64,000 nt of DNA from positions 1-64,000 of the forward strand of contig QHXN01000013.1 of NCBI GenBank assembly GCA_003222975.1, written 5' to 3'. The DNA comes from Acidobacteriota bacterium. Lineage in GTDB: Bacteria; Acidobacteriota; Blastocatellia; Pyrinomonadales; Pyrinomonadaceae. A program made the position numbers and the translations under genes. The notes under the pieces were generated by a model that saw nothing but the letters and a program-made list of their open reading frames with translations, did no database searches and was not told where the DNA came from. This document shows positions 28,099 to 37,069 of the stretch, one piece after another. Every line of letters begins with the position of its first letter. The first letter of the stretch is position 1.

Positions 28099-30129
28099 CT
28101 ATAAGCAACCTAGGTAATCAACCCCGGTGTCAACCTCTACGGGCATGGAAGGAGAATCGTCACCACCCTCTATGGCGGACTGTGCCTGTAGGGTGAAGTC
28201 AATCGTCAGGTTGTTGTCGCCGATCACGACGCCGTCACCGACCACCACGCCGTCACCGACCACCACGCCGTCGCCGACCACCACGCCGTCGTCGCCGATC
28301 ACCACGCCGTCGCCCATAATGACGCCATAACTGGAGAATTGGATGCCGTCGCCGATGACCACGCCGTCGCTGGTCATGATGCCGTCGCCGATCAGGACGC
28401 CCAGCGAGAGCATCTGATTGTCGCCGATGACCACGCCGTCGCCGATGACCACGCCGTCGCCGATCACGACGCCCTGGGCGTAAATCTTCTGGTACTTGTT
28501 AATCAGGTCGCTGCCCTTGGCGTAAGCCTTACCCATGTTCAGACCCTGCGACCAGTTGAACGTGTACCCGGCGATGGTGGACTTCGGGTTCGGGGGGGTC
28601 AGCGATGTCAGCAGCGGCATGCCGAGGAGCGTAGTCGCCGTCAGGTCGGTGCGGAAAAGCTTCGCCAGTCGGACGGCGCCCTCGATGTTGACCTCGCCCG
28701 TGCCCTGCTCGAACATGTTGAAGCCCTTGAGCGGCTGGGCCGTGTACATCAGGATCGCCTTGACCATGTTCGGCGTCAGCTTCGGGTTGGCCTGCAGGAG
28801 CAGGGCCGACGCGCCCGTGACGACGGGAGTTGACATCGAAGTGCCGTTGAGGAACATCTCACGGCGGGTATCGTTCCCGCTAACGCCTGCGTCGAGCTGC
28901 GGGTGCAACGTCACGAGGAGGTTGTCCGGCGCTTCGGCGTCAATGATCTTGTTGCCGGGCGCGACGAGGTCGGGCTTGATGAGGTTGTCGTAGTGCTTAA
29001 CGCCCGAAGCGTCCGTGTAGTAGCTGCGGGTCGGGCCGCGCGAGCTGTAGGTGGTCACGCCGTCGTCCGAGCGCACGTCGGTGCCGAAGGTGTTCGAAGC
29101 GCCGACGGTGATCGCCGAAGGCTCGTTGCCGGGCGAGTGAATCGCCCCATAAATCTTATGGCCCGAGCTGTCCTTGCCGTTATTTCCGGCGGCGGCGACG
29201 ACCACGACACCGGCGTCAACCAGGCGGCGCACCGCCTTGCAGACCGGGTCGTTAACGTATGAGTCCACGGCTGGCATGCCGAGGCTCATGTTGACCACGC
29301 GGATGTTGTAGGCCGCGCGATTCGTCATCACCCAGTCGAGCGCGCTCAGGACACTAGAGACCGTGCCCGCGCCCTGCGCGTTCAGCACGCGGAGGTTCAG
29401 GATATTGGCGTTCGGCGCGATGCCGACGTATTTGGCGTTCGAGATGCGCCCGTTGCCCGCCGCGATGGAGGCGACGTGCGTGCCGTGCCCGTAAGGGTCG
29501 TCAGTGCGGTTCTCGCCCGTGAAATCTTGGCTCACGACCACGCGCAATCTATTGTTATTGTCAAGGAATGCCACGTGAGAGGTGTCAACGCCCGAATCGA
29601 GCACGGCGATGCCGATGCCCGTGCCGTCCAGCGTGTAACTGGTCGTCGTCGTCCCCCCGAGCAGCGTCGTCGTCGTCTTCGTCTGCTGGCGGACAGCGTC
29701 CGCGCCGGTGGTGAGCGAGACGTGGCCGAGCGACTGCGTCTCCCTGTCCACGGACACATACGCCACCTCGTCGAAGGCCGCCAGCTCGTCCACGACGCTC
29801 TCCGGCAACTCGACCGTCTGAGCGTTGAAGTTGCGGAAAGCGGCTTTGACATGCACGCCGTTGCGATTGAGCAGCGCGTTGAGTTGCCCGCTCGCCTTGC
29901 CGTTGAGTTGCAGAATGACTCGGACCAGACTATTGCTGGCGCTACTCCGGCGCATATCAGGCGAGACTTTGTCACCGCCGGTCGCATGTCCGGAGGTTTT
30001 GCCTGAGCTGGCCTCTGCTCGCCGTTGAACGGTGCTGTTATCGGCGATCACGATGCCGCAACAGAGCGAGAAGACCAGCAAAAGGACCAAGATCGGCCTG
30101 GCGGCGATGGGGGCTTCATTCTTTTTCAT
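28099..30129 (-). CDS. Secreted subtilisin-like S8 protease with C-terminal GVVIGD repeats
   Basis: From ATG 30129 the protein has a signal peptide (residues 1-30), a propeptide-like region (about 60-130, VRVILQLNGKASGQLNALL) and a subtilase domain. The catalytic triad is Asp of AVLDSGVD (about 178), His of YGHGTHVAS (about 215) and Ser of NGTSMSTP (about 431). After the catalytic domain, residues about 553-639 carry at least ten copies of a six-residue unit of the form GDGVVI, some degenerate, broken by short spacers. This is followed by a short acidic tail ending in Cys-Leu. An earlier in-frame start would place 39 residues before the signal. The hexad suggests a beta-helical or beta-roll stalk. 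A sigma54-like site lies about 65 bases upstream. Confidence 0.9.
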   Translation of the reverse strand: MKKNEAPIAARPILVLLLVFSLCCGIVIADNSTVQRRAEASSGKTSGHATGGDKVSPDMRRSSASNSLVRVILQLNGKASGQLNALLNRNGVHVKAAFRNFNAQTVELPESVVDELAAFDEVAYVSVDRETQSLGHVSLTTGADAVRQQTKTTTTLLGGTTTTSYTLDGTGIGIAVLDSGVDTSHVAFLDNNNRLRVVVSQDFTGENRTDDPYGHGTHVASIAAGNGRISNAKYVGIAPNANILNLRVLNAQGAGTVSSVLSALDWVMTNRAAYNIRVVNMSLGMPAVDSYVNDPVCKAVRRLVDAGVVVVAAAGNNGKDSSGHKIYGAIHSPGNEPSAITVGASNTFGTDVRSDDGVTTYSSRGPTRSYYTDASGVKHYDNLIKPDLVAPGNKIIDAEAPDNLLVTLHPQLDAGVSGNDTRREMFLNGTSMSTPVVTGASALLLQANPKLTPNMVKAILMYTAQPLKGFNMFEQGTGEVNIEGAVRLAKLFRTDLTATTLLGMPLLTSLTPPNPKSTIAGYTFNWSQGLNMGKAYAKGSDLINKYQKIYAQGVVIGDGVVIGDGVVIGDNQMLSLGVLIGDGIMTSDGVVIGDGIQFSSYGVIMGDGVVIGDDGVVVGDGVVVGDGVVVGDGVVIGDNNLTIDFTLQAQSAIEGGDDSPSMPVEVDTGVDYLGCL
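28213..28473 (-). repeat. Coding tandem repeat (GVVIGD hexads)
   Basis: The plus strand shows repeated 18-base units such as GTCGCCGATCACCACGCC with third-position changes. They encode the GDGVVI hexads of the S8 protease. The near-identity of units at 28226-28300 implies recent slippage, while units near 28330-28420 have drifted. Confidence 0.85.
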
Positions 30130-30205
30130 AATCGAGCCTTTGGGGAACTTCCTTAATAGGGTGTCGCGCCAAAATCCGGGCGGCGCTATAGGTCGCCGAC
30201 TCTTT

Positions 30206-30222
30206 GGCAACCGGCATGCCGC
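30206..30222 (-). promoter_or_regulatory. Candidate sigma54 promoter of the S8 protease
   Basis: Read on the minus strand, GCGGCATGCCGGTTGCC has GGCA at -24 and TTGC at -12 with the required spacing. It shares the core CGGCATGC-N3-TTGC with the sites at 40657 and 60888. Predicted transcription start is about 65 bases before the protease ATG. Confidence 0.5.
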
Positions 30223-30605
30223 TAAAAATTCCGGGCAAAACACCACACTGTTGATAAGTCGGTACTGTCAGAGAGACTGATCGGTCAGACCGGTGTTCAG
30301 TTTGACAGTTTCCCTTTGGGCTGGGGGGTGTTAGCAGACAGAACTGACGGGCGGTGAGTTATTTGACTCGCCTTGTGTTTGTCCTACCGGGCGACTCAAG
30401 AATATCGTGTCTGGTACGTCAAGTATATTTATGCCCTTCCGAGCCTTGTCGGAGTGGATGGGCGGCTGGGACAATCTTTCGGAGTGGATGAGAGGCTCGA
30501 TTGCGAGAGTCGGTGAAGAGCTGTGCGGTTACCCGCCGTCGTCAGCGCGGTCTATGCACCCGCAGGCGTTCTCTTCCGGCGGGCCCCATGAACGGCCTCT
30601 ACTAA
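30223..30605. other. Intergenic region upstream of the S8 protease
   Basis: About 380 bases with no supported gene. CGGAGTGGATG occurs twice (near 30450 and 30480). The part nearest the protease contains the promoter candidate. The far part is the 3' flank of the DUF1440 gene, and I see no terminator hairpin there. Confidence 0.4.
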
Positions 30606-31181
30606 TCACAAGGCCCTGCGCACCGCGCCTCGGACAAGCTCCGCTGCCAGCCCGTAAACGAGATGAGAAGCGAAGGCGTAGGCATGAATCGAGAGCGGGT
30701 ACTCTGCCGCAAACTTCGAGAGGCCGAGCGCCGGGACGACGCCCTCGTCCGCGACGAGCCAGACCGCCGCGCCGAACGGGAGGCCCGCGCCGACGGTCGC
30801 CGCCGGCAAAATTTCCGCCACCACGCCGTAGATCGCGCCCGACGCCGCGCCCATCGCGTAATGCGCGACCGCGCCGCCCGTCTCCTTCTCATCCTTCGTC
30901 AGCCGGTGATCGAAGACCAGTTCGGAGACGGCGTTGGCAGCCCTCACCGCCGCATTGTCGTCCCCTTCGTCGCTGCCGCGCTCCTGCAACTCACGCCCGA
31001 CGCCGTGCTGCGGTGACCCCTGCTGCAAGCTTTGCGCGCCGTGCGGCCTCTCTTCACCTTCGGCTAACTTGCCCCACAGAGCCTGAAACTGATTCATCGC
31101 CCACGACGCCGCCAGCCCCGCGACGACGCCCGCCGCCAAGCCCTTCAGCACGTCGCCTTCGTCTTGTTTGCGCTTTGACAT
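30606..31181 (-). CDS. DUF1440 (YagU-like) membrane protein
   Basis: A 191-residue protein with an N-terminal glycine/alanine helix (GLAAGVVAGLAASWAMNQF, about residues 14-32) and a variable hydrophilic loop. Hydrophobic segments GGAVAHYAMGAASGAIYGVV and LPFGAAVWLVADEGVVPALG follow, ending with HAYAFASHLVYGLAAELVR. This is the DUF1440 pattern (E. coli YagU, an inner-membrane protein linked to acid tolerance). Function here is not known. It is followed downstream by 476 bases before the S8 protease start. Confidence 0.75.
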   Translation of the reverse strand: MSKRKQDEGDVLKGLAAGVVAGLAASWAMNQFQALWGKLAEGEERPHGAQSLQQGSPQHGVGRELQERGSDEGDDNAAVRAANAVSELVFDHRLTKDEKETGGAVAHYAMGAASGAIYGVVAEILPAATVGAGLPFGAAVWLVADEGVVPALGLSKFAAEYPLSIHAYAFASHLVYGLAAELVRGAVRRAL

Positions 31182-31249
31182 TGTCTGATCCTCGTTCGGA
31201 TAGAAGGCGGACGGTTAGAGCAGCCAGACCTCAAGAGTCCGCTCGAAAC

Positions 31250-32719
31250 TCATGCGTGAAATATCCGGCGCATCAAGTCCGTGAACCTCGAATCCGCGCG
31301 CAGGCCGTCCAGCCTGGGGTCGAATTTGAGCCACACCGGCCTGACGGATCGCTCGTCGTAAGCCTTTTCGAGCCACGCCAACGACTGCTCCTTCTCGCCG
31401 AGGCCCGCGTAGATGACCGCGACCTCGTAGGGCGAGACGTACCTTCGCTTTGACAACTCACGCAGCCCTGCAATTGACTTGCGCGCCTCGGTCGTCTTGC
31501 CCGTGACCGCGTACAAGTGGCCGAGCGTCGCGCCGTCCCCGCCGCCGTTGACCGAGAGGTCTTGCACCTTTTTGAATTCGTCCGCAGCCTGCCGGCTCAG
31601 GCCCTTCTGCTCGTAGGCCAGGCCGAGCGTCCAGTGCGCCTCCGCGAAGCCCGGCTCCATCTCGACCGTCTTTTGGAGCAGCTCGACGGCCCGGTCGTAC
31701 TGCCGCGTGAAGTAGAAGTAGGAGCCGAGGCCGGAGCCGACGTTAAGCGAAACCGGGTCGAGTTCGCGCGCGCGCTCAAGCTGTTCGAGGGCCTCCGGCT
31801 GCCTGTCCATCGCCAGCAGGTAGAAGGCGTACCACTGGTGCGCGATGGCGTAGTTCGGGTTGAGCCGGATGGCCCGCTCGTATTCCCTTCCCGCGCCCGG
31901 AAAATCCCAGTCGAAGCGGAACTTGATGAAGCCCAGGGTGGCGTGCGCTTCGGCGAGCGAGTCGTCGAGCGCGAGCGCCTTCGCGACGGCGGCCTTCGCC
32001 CGCGGCGCGGTGTCCTGCGCCGGGGGAAGGCCGCGCTCGTTGAGCCTCGCGTAGCAGTCGGCCAGCCCGGCGTAGGCCAGCGCGTAGTTGGGGTCTTGGG
32101 CAATCGCTTGCCTGAAGTTCTCGATGCCTTTCTTAAAGCCCTCGGTCGTCCGCTTGTTCCAGAAGTAGCGCCCCTTGAGATACGCCTGGTAGGCGTCGGC
32201 GTTCTCGGTGTAATGCTTCTGGAGTTGCCCGCGCTCTTCGCCGCTCAGGCGGAGCGTCAGCGCCCGCGTCAACTGATCCGAGATGGAATCCTGCACCGCG
32301 AAGACGTTGGTAAAGTTTTCGTCGAACTGCCCGGCCCACAGCGGCGCGCCGTCCCCCGTCCGCAACAACTGCACGGTGACGCGGATGCGCTCGCCTGCGC
32401 GCTGCATCCTGCCGTCGAGCACGGAGTCCACGCCCAGCGCGCGACCGGCGGCGAGCGGGTCAGACTCCGGGCCGGCATATTTGAGGACGGCGCTCGTCGG
32501 CAGCACGTTGAAATTTTTGACGTTGCTCAGTTTCGTAATCAATGCGTCGGCCATGCCCGGCCCCGCGAAGTCCTCGCCGGCCCCCGCGCCCAGAGACTTG
32601 AACGGGAGCACCGCCATTGACTTGACCCCCGGAGTCGCCGCCGGTTGCTGCCCGGCCTTACTCGACCTCCACACCAGGGCCAGGGCCGCCGCCGAAATAA
32701 ACCCCAGAGACGCACGCAC
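31250..32719 (-). CDS. TPR-repeat protein with FlgO-like domain, lacking the usual N-terminal output domain
   Basis: The 489-residue protein starts at a GTG with a short hydrophobic segment (SLGFISAAALALVW). The region SMAVLPFKSLGAGAGEDFAG then resembles the AVLPF domain (about residues 34-160) that follows the membrane helix in CadC-like regulators and some Ser/Thr kinases. At least seven TPR units follow (for example YALAYAGLADCYARL, FAEAHWTLGLAYEQKG). In Acidobacteriota this module is normally preceded by a winged-helix or kinase domain; here nothing coding precedes it and the peroxiredoxin stop is only 37 bases away. It may be a natural short form or an N-terminally truncated gene. Confidence 0.75.
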   Translation of the reverse strand: MRASLGFISAAALALVWRSSKAGQQPAATPGVKSMAVLPFKSLGAGAGEDFAGPGMADALITKLSNVKNFNVLPTSAVLKYAGPESDPLAAGRALGVDSVLDGRMQRAGERIRVTVQLLRTGDGAPLWAGQFDENFTNVFAVQDSISDQLTRALTLRLSGEERGQLQKHYTENADAYQAYLKGRYFWNKRTTEGFKKGIENFRQAIAQDPNYALAYAGLADCYARLNERGLPPAQDTAPRAKAAVAKALALDDSLAEAHATLGFIKFRFDWDFPGAGREYERAIRLNPNYAIAHQWYAFYLLAMDRQPEALEQLERARELDPVSLNVGSGLGSYFYFTRQYDRAVELLQKTVEMEPGFAEAHWTLGLAYEQKGLSRQAADEFKKVQDLSVNGGGDGATLGHLYAVTGKTTEARKSIAGLRELSKRRYVSPYEVAVIYAGLGEKEQSLAWLEKAYDERSVRPVWLKFDPRLDGLRADSRFTDLMRRIFHA

Positions 32720-32756
32720 GGCCCCTCTGAGGTCTATTCGTGTATAACCGGTGGGT

Positions 32757-33305
32757 TCAGTGGTAACTCTTTTGCAGGTCGGCCAGCGCGCTCAGCACTT
32801 CGTCGCTGTGCGCGGCGGGCTTCACGCCGACGAACACCTTCGCGATGTTCCCCCGCGGGTCAACGATGAAGGTGTTGCGCGCCGAGAGCTTCATCCCGTT
32901 GTACTCCATCACCGAGCCGTACTCGTTCGACACCTTGGCGTCCGTGTCGGCGAGGAGCTTGAAGTTCAAGCCCTCCTTGGCGCAGAAGCTCTTGTGCGAC
33001 TCGGCGGTGTCCACGCTGACGCCGAGGATGACGGCGTTCGCCTGCTGGTACTTCTGTAGGTCGCGCTGGAAGTTGTGCGCTTCGAGCGTGCAGCCGGAGG
33101 TGAAGTCCTTCGGGTAGAAGTAGAGCACCACCCACTTGCCGCGGTAGTCCTTCAAATTTACTTTACTGCCCTCGTTGCTCGTGAGCGCGACTTCGGGCGC
33201 GGGCGAGCCGACCGCCGGCTGATCCGCGGCGGCGGAAGCGAGCGCCGCCGCCAACATGGCCGCACACGCGGCGGCCAATGCAAACAGGAAAAGACGTTTG
33301 GTCAT
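32757..33305 (-). CDS. bcp: Exported peroxiredoxin (BCP/AhpC-TSA family)
   Basis: A thioredoxin-fold peroxidase with the peroxidatic cysteine in YPKDFTSGCTLEA and a second cysteine five-turn later in HKSFCAKEGLNF, the spacing of atypical 2-Cys PrxQ/BCP enzymes. It reduces hydroperoxides at the expense of thioredoxin. The N-terminus from ATG 33305 (MTKRLFLFALAAACAAMLAA) is a clear signal peptide, so the enzyme acts outside the cytoplasm, unlike E. coli BCP. A start at 33329 would add eight residues and has no binding site. It is followed by the TPR gene after 37 bases. Confidence 0.88.
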   Translation of the reverse strand: MTKRLFLFALAAACAAMLAAALASAAADQPAVGSPAPEVALTSNEGSKVNLKDYRGKWVVLYFYPKDFTSGCTLEAHNFQRDLQKYQQANAVILGVSVDTAESHKSFCAKEGLNFKLLADTDAKVSNEYGSVMEYNGMKLSARNTFIVDPRGNIAKVFVGVKPAAHSDEVLSALADLQKSYH

Positions 33306-33505
33306 TGCCGTTTCGAGACTCCTTCGCATTAATGATTATCCGACCGACGCAGCACCCTTTGACCTGAACAACTCACAGTCTAAACCGCCAGCCGCCAAAT
33401 TAACAGTGCCGCGAGGAAACACTGATTCAGCCCGTTCGTTTTGACGTGATAAATCGCGTCCACGACGGGGCGTACACGGCGTGACTCTCCGTGCGGCGCG
33501 CACCC

Positions 33506-36500
33506 TCATTGGGTCACGATTGTCCCCATCTGCACAACCTCGAAGTCGGAACCCTTGAGCGCCTTCAGTGTGCTCAGTTCGTCGTCGTTCCAGCGCGGGT
33601 CGGGCGCTCCGCTCAAGTACCAGTTGCTCCCGTTGTCGGCGAGGATCATGCCGTACTTCTTGAGCGCACGGAGGACGACCTGCATCGAGGGCGAGTAGCC
33701 GGAGATGTCGAACGAAGCCTTCAGGCGCACGCGCATCCCCATCGGTGGCAGGTTCGCGCTCGTGTCGCTGCTGGCGAAGTGGCGTGCGGGCGAGACGTAT
33801 GCGCGGCGTGTGTGCTGCGCCGTGAAGCGCAGCGCGTGCGCGATCTCCTTCTGGCCGAACACCTCGTCGTAGCGGACGAGGCCGGGGAATATGGGAAGGC
33901 CCGCGGCGTCGGCTGAAGTCCAGCCGGCGGGGCGCAGGGCGTTGGAGTTGAGGTCGAAGACCGCGCCGCTCGCGGCCTTCCAGCCCGCGCCCGAAGGGAA
34001 GGCCGAGTAAAGCTCGTAGAGCTTCCAGTTGTCGCGGTCAACGATGATAACGTGGCGGTCGCCCGTTGCGTCGGGGCCGCCTTCGACGGGCGCATCCGTC
34101 GGGACTGGATAAGGGCCTGGGTCGCTCTCGTCGCCGTAGGCGGTGAACGTGATGGGAACTCGGCTTTGCGAGCCGGAGACGACGACGTAAGGGATGCCGT
34201 TGGGCGCACCATTCCAGACCGTGCCGAAGTCCGGGTGAAAGGCCGTGTTCAATCCGATGCTCGCGATGAGGTTGTCGGAGTTCGGGTCAACGGGTGCGCC
34301 GGAGATGTCCTGGTTCCAGGGATTGTCGGCGGGGAAGACGCGCTTGCCGTTCAGGCTCGCGCCCGCGCCGAGGTCTGGCTGCGAGTTGCCGACGGTAAAG
34401 CGCGCGCGGTTGCTGGTGAGGCCGTGAAGTGTGAGGGAGACCAGCACGTCGCCCGTCGCGTTCGTAATCTGGTCGTTAAGCCTGACGACGACGGAACTCA
34501 TCCACTCGAAGCCCGCCACCTTGTCAACGTGCTCGACGGTTAAAGGATAGATGTTGTGTGCGGCGTCCTCCGCCGCGGCGGTCAGCGCCGACGCGCCCTC
34601 GCCGGGCAGCAAGTCGGCGTTCTCCGCGAAGAGCATGACGCGCGTGCGCGCGTCGGCGCTGAAGGGGATCGCCTGCGCCAAGGGGAAAGGGTCGCGCACC
34701 CGCGTCACAGGCTCGACGGCGATGGCCCTGTCCGTGCCCTCTTCTGTGAGCAACAACGGGGCGACGTTCGGCGTCGGTGTCGGTGTCGGAGCCGGAGTCG
34801 GCGTTGGAGTTGGCGTTGCTGTCGGCGTCGGCGTCGGAGTAGGCGTTGGAGTTGGCGTCGGCGTTGTCGCGGGTGTGGGTGTCGGAGTTGCCGCCGCTTT
34901 CGGGAGCACGAGCAGCGTCACGCTTTGCGGCGGGACGTTGAGTTGGAGGCTGCCTCCAGCGAAGTTTAGATCGCCGAGGCGGTTGATCGCGTTGGCGTTG
35001 GTCAACTGCCAGACCTGCGCGCTGCCGGCGGCTGCGAAGTTTGAGAGGTTGACGTTCACGGGCGTGCCGCCCGACAGGCTCTTGCCGACGAGCATCAGTG
35101 TCAGCGCGCCGTCGTTTGAGCGCAGCGCGGCGAAGGCCGAAAGGTTGTCGGGGTCGGGGGCGACCGCCGAAACGCTCGTGTCGCCGAAGGCCGACTTGCT
35201 GCCGTCGTAGTTGCGAAACATCTTGAACGCCTTGTAGGTCGGAGTCGTTGCGGCGGGCGTCGTCCAGCGCGTTGCCATGTCTAAGCTTTCGCGCCCGAAG
35301 ATGCCGAGGATGTCGGCCTGTGCCGTCGCGCCGTTGATGTGCCCTTCCGCGCCCCAGTTGTACTCGGTGATGGCGGTCTGTGTGCCGGGGTAGTAAGTGT
35401 TCACCCAGGTACGAAGCCGCGGGACGAGTTGAACGCGGTCGTTAATCCAGCTCTCGTCCGTGTAGTTCGCGTCCCAGAGCGAGCGCGTCGAGCGGTTGCG
35501 CCGGAGTTGCATCGCCTGCGAGGTGTCGTCGCCGAACTCGCCGCCCTGCGGGTAGTAGTGGACGCTGAAGACATCCAGCAGTCGCTTGCCCGTCGCCACG
35601 TCTTGCTTATGCAACTGGTCGAGGAGCCACGGCAGATAGTCCATGCCGCCGTGACCGGCGCGGTCTGGAAGATTACTCCAACCGTGGAGACTACCGAACT
35701 GCTGGTCGAAGCCGCTGAAGAAGTAGCCGCTCCAGCCCCACTCTTCCGGGCCGACGACCGTCGCCGAAGGGTCAACGGCCTTGATCTTCGCGGCGTAGTC
35801 GAAAATCTTGTCCCTTACCTCCTCCATCGTCGCGCCCGTGGGGTGAACGTCCCTGTGCGTCGAGTGCCAGATGCTTGGCTCGTTGTCGAGGACGTAGTAG
35901 CGCAGGCCCCCGTCCGAAGCCGCGCCCCACTTGGCCGTGAGGTGCTGCACCCAAGCCTGCTGGAACGTAGAGTCAACCGGCACGTTGGCCTCGTTCGGGT
36001 CGTTGCCGGTGACTAACTGACCGCCCGCCTTCACGCCGTTGCCGGCGTCCGGGAACCACTGCCAGTCGTTGTCGGTCTGCGCGCCGTACTTCGCGATTGA
36101 GAAGCTGGCGAGCTTCGCCCGCCCAGGCCCAAGCTTCGCCGCCCAGCCGATCAAAGGGATCGTCAACATGGCCTGCGCGCCCGCCGCCTTCGTGTCGGAG
36201 ACGAAGGTGTCGCCCGACTCGCCGGCGACGGCGCTCGCCTCGGCGATGCTCTCGTAGTACCAGTCGTCGGCGTGGTTGGTCGCGTTGAGCTGCCAGTTGT
36301 AGCGCGTCGTGGCGTTGCCGCCGCTGCGGTTGAGCGGGCAGTTGAGGTCTGCGAGCGCCGACGTGCTTGCGAAGGCGAGGCCGTAGATGAGCGGGCTTAT
36401 GGGGTGACGATTAAGGCCGGCGTCAACGTTAACCGTGACCGAAGTGTTCTGCGCGAACGCGACGGGCGCGGGCCGGCCCGCGACGCACAACAGAAGGCAA

Positions 36501-36529
36501 AGCAGCGCCGCCACTTTTTGACGTAACAC
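33506..36529 (-). CDS. Secreted GH44-like endoglucanase fused to a PT-linker and an uncharacterised C-terminal domain
   Basis: I choose GTG 36529 because AAGGAG lies seven bases upstream; a TTG at 36553 is the alternative. A signal peptide is followed by a GH44 catalytic barrel with the acid/base glutamate in YVLDNEPSIW (about residue 217) and the nucleophile in TAITEYNWG (about 389), plus the GH44-type beta-sandwich. A Thr-Pro repeat linker (about 547-590) leads to a second half. It includes an Ig-like region and a domain of about 240 residues beginning RVFPADNPWNQDISGAPVDP and continuing through GDRHVIIVDRDNWKLYELY and YGMILADNGSNWYLSGAPD. That last domain occurs alone in other secreted bacterial proteins, but I cannot name a function. 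GH44 enzymes cleave beta-glucans and xyloglucan. Confidence 0.83.
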   Translation of the reverse strand: MLRQKVAALLCLLLCVAGRPAPVAFAQNTSVTVNVDAGLNRHPISPLIYGLAFASTSALADLNCPLNRSGGNATTRYNWQLNATNHADDWYYESIAEASAVAGESGDTFVSDTKAAGAQAMLTIPLIGWAAKLGPGRAKLASFSIAKYGAQTDNDWQWFPDAGNGVKAGGQLVTGNDPNEANVPVDSTFQQAWVQHLTAKWGAASDGGLRYYVLDNEPSIWHSTHRDVHPTGATMEEVRDKIFDYAAKIKAVDPSATVVGPEEWGWSGYFFSGFDQQFGSLHGWSNLPDRAGHGGMDYLPWLLDQLHKQDVATGKRLLDVFSVHYYPQGGEFGDDTSQAMQLRRNRSTRSLWDANYTDESWINDRVQLVPRLRTWVNTYYPGTQTAITEYNWGAEGHINGATAQADILGIFGRESLDMATRWTTPAATTPTYKAFKMFRNYDGSKSAFGDTSVSAVAPDPDNLSAFAALRSNDGALTLMLVGKSLSGGTPVNVNLSNFAAAGSAQVWQLTNANAINRLGDLNFAGGSLQLNVPPQSVTLLVLPKAAATPTPTPATTPTPTPTPTPTPTPTATPTPTPTPAPTPTPTPNVAPLLLTEEGTDRAIAVEPVTRVRDPFPLAQAIPFSADARTRVMLFAENADLLPGEGASALTAAAEDAAHNIYPLTVEHVDKVAGFEWMSSVVVRLNDQITNATGDVLVSLTLHGLTSNRARFTVGNSQPDLGAGASLNGKRVFPADNPWNQDISGAPVDPNSDNLIASIGLNTAFHPDFGTVWNGAPNGIPYVVVSGSQSRVPITFTAYGDESDPGPYPVPTDAPVEGGPDATGDRHVIIVDRDNWKLYELYSAFPSGAGWKAASGAVFDLNSNALRPAGWTSADAAGLPIFPGLVRYDEVFGQKEIAHALRFTAQHTRRAYVSPARHFASSDTSANLPPMGMRVRLKASFDISGYSPSMQVVLRALKKYGMILADNGSNWYLSGAPDPRWNDDELSTLKALKGSDFEVVQMGTIVTQ

Positions 36530-36989
36530 AGTCCGACTCCTTGCTCGATTCAAATTGTGGGGCGTTCCGATTCAGCGGTTCTGGGGTGTGTGAGAGGGCA
36601 ACAATCCGGTCAACGTCAAGAATTCTATCTCAAGCGGACGGAGGCCGACAAGCTAAATCCCTTTGCCTCTCTTTTCGGGGTCGCAATCGGCCTCAGCACA
36701 AACTTATATCGGTGTCAGCAGCACGCGCCTTGCGCCAATAAGCCGACATCAGGCGACGAAGCTTGATTGAGCCTTCAAGGGTCGGTTCGTTAATGGACGC
36801 CCGAACGCGAAGTGTATGTTATGGCTACGGCGGGGAGTGACTCCCAACGAGACGCAGAGGCTTCCCCGGCAGAGACCAAAAGCATTGCATTCCCCGGCAG
36901 GGTTAAGCAAAGGCAGGCAAAAGTGAGCTAATTGACACGGGCGCTCGACATCCCGAAATCATTCTCCGCCCGCCGAAAAAAATACCGAA
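36530..36989. other. Intergenic region between GH44 and the sigma54 promoter
   Basis: About 460 bases with no gene I can support. The two flanking genes diverge. The GH44 promoter should lie near 36560-36650, but I see no clear -35/-10 pair. Confidence 0.4.
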
Positions 36990-37006
36990 TTGGCATTGAA
37001 CTTGCT
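36990..37006 (+). promoter_or_regulatory. Sigma54 promoter of the 38-residue peptide gene
   Basis: TTGGCATTGAACTTGCT fits YTGGCACGRNNNTTGCW with only the CG of the -24 box changed to TT, and correct -24/-12 spacing. The predicted start of transcription is near 37018, about 50 bases before the GTG at 37070. Confidence 0.7.
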
Positions 37007-37069
37007 CCTTACGTCGGCTCAGGCAAGACAGAAACTTGAAGTAACAACGAAACGAAGGGAGCAACTCCT

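Noticed and set aside
28222-28320. CRISPR-like array of short repeats
   Set aside because: Units are adjacent without spacers and keep the coding frame of GVVIGD hexads, so this is a coding tandem repeat.
34556-34969. Plus-strand open frames over the GH44 linker
   Set aside because: They are the reverse-complement shadow of the Thr-Pro repeat in the minus-strand GH44 gene and have no domain features.
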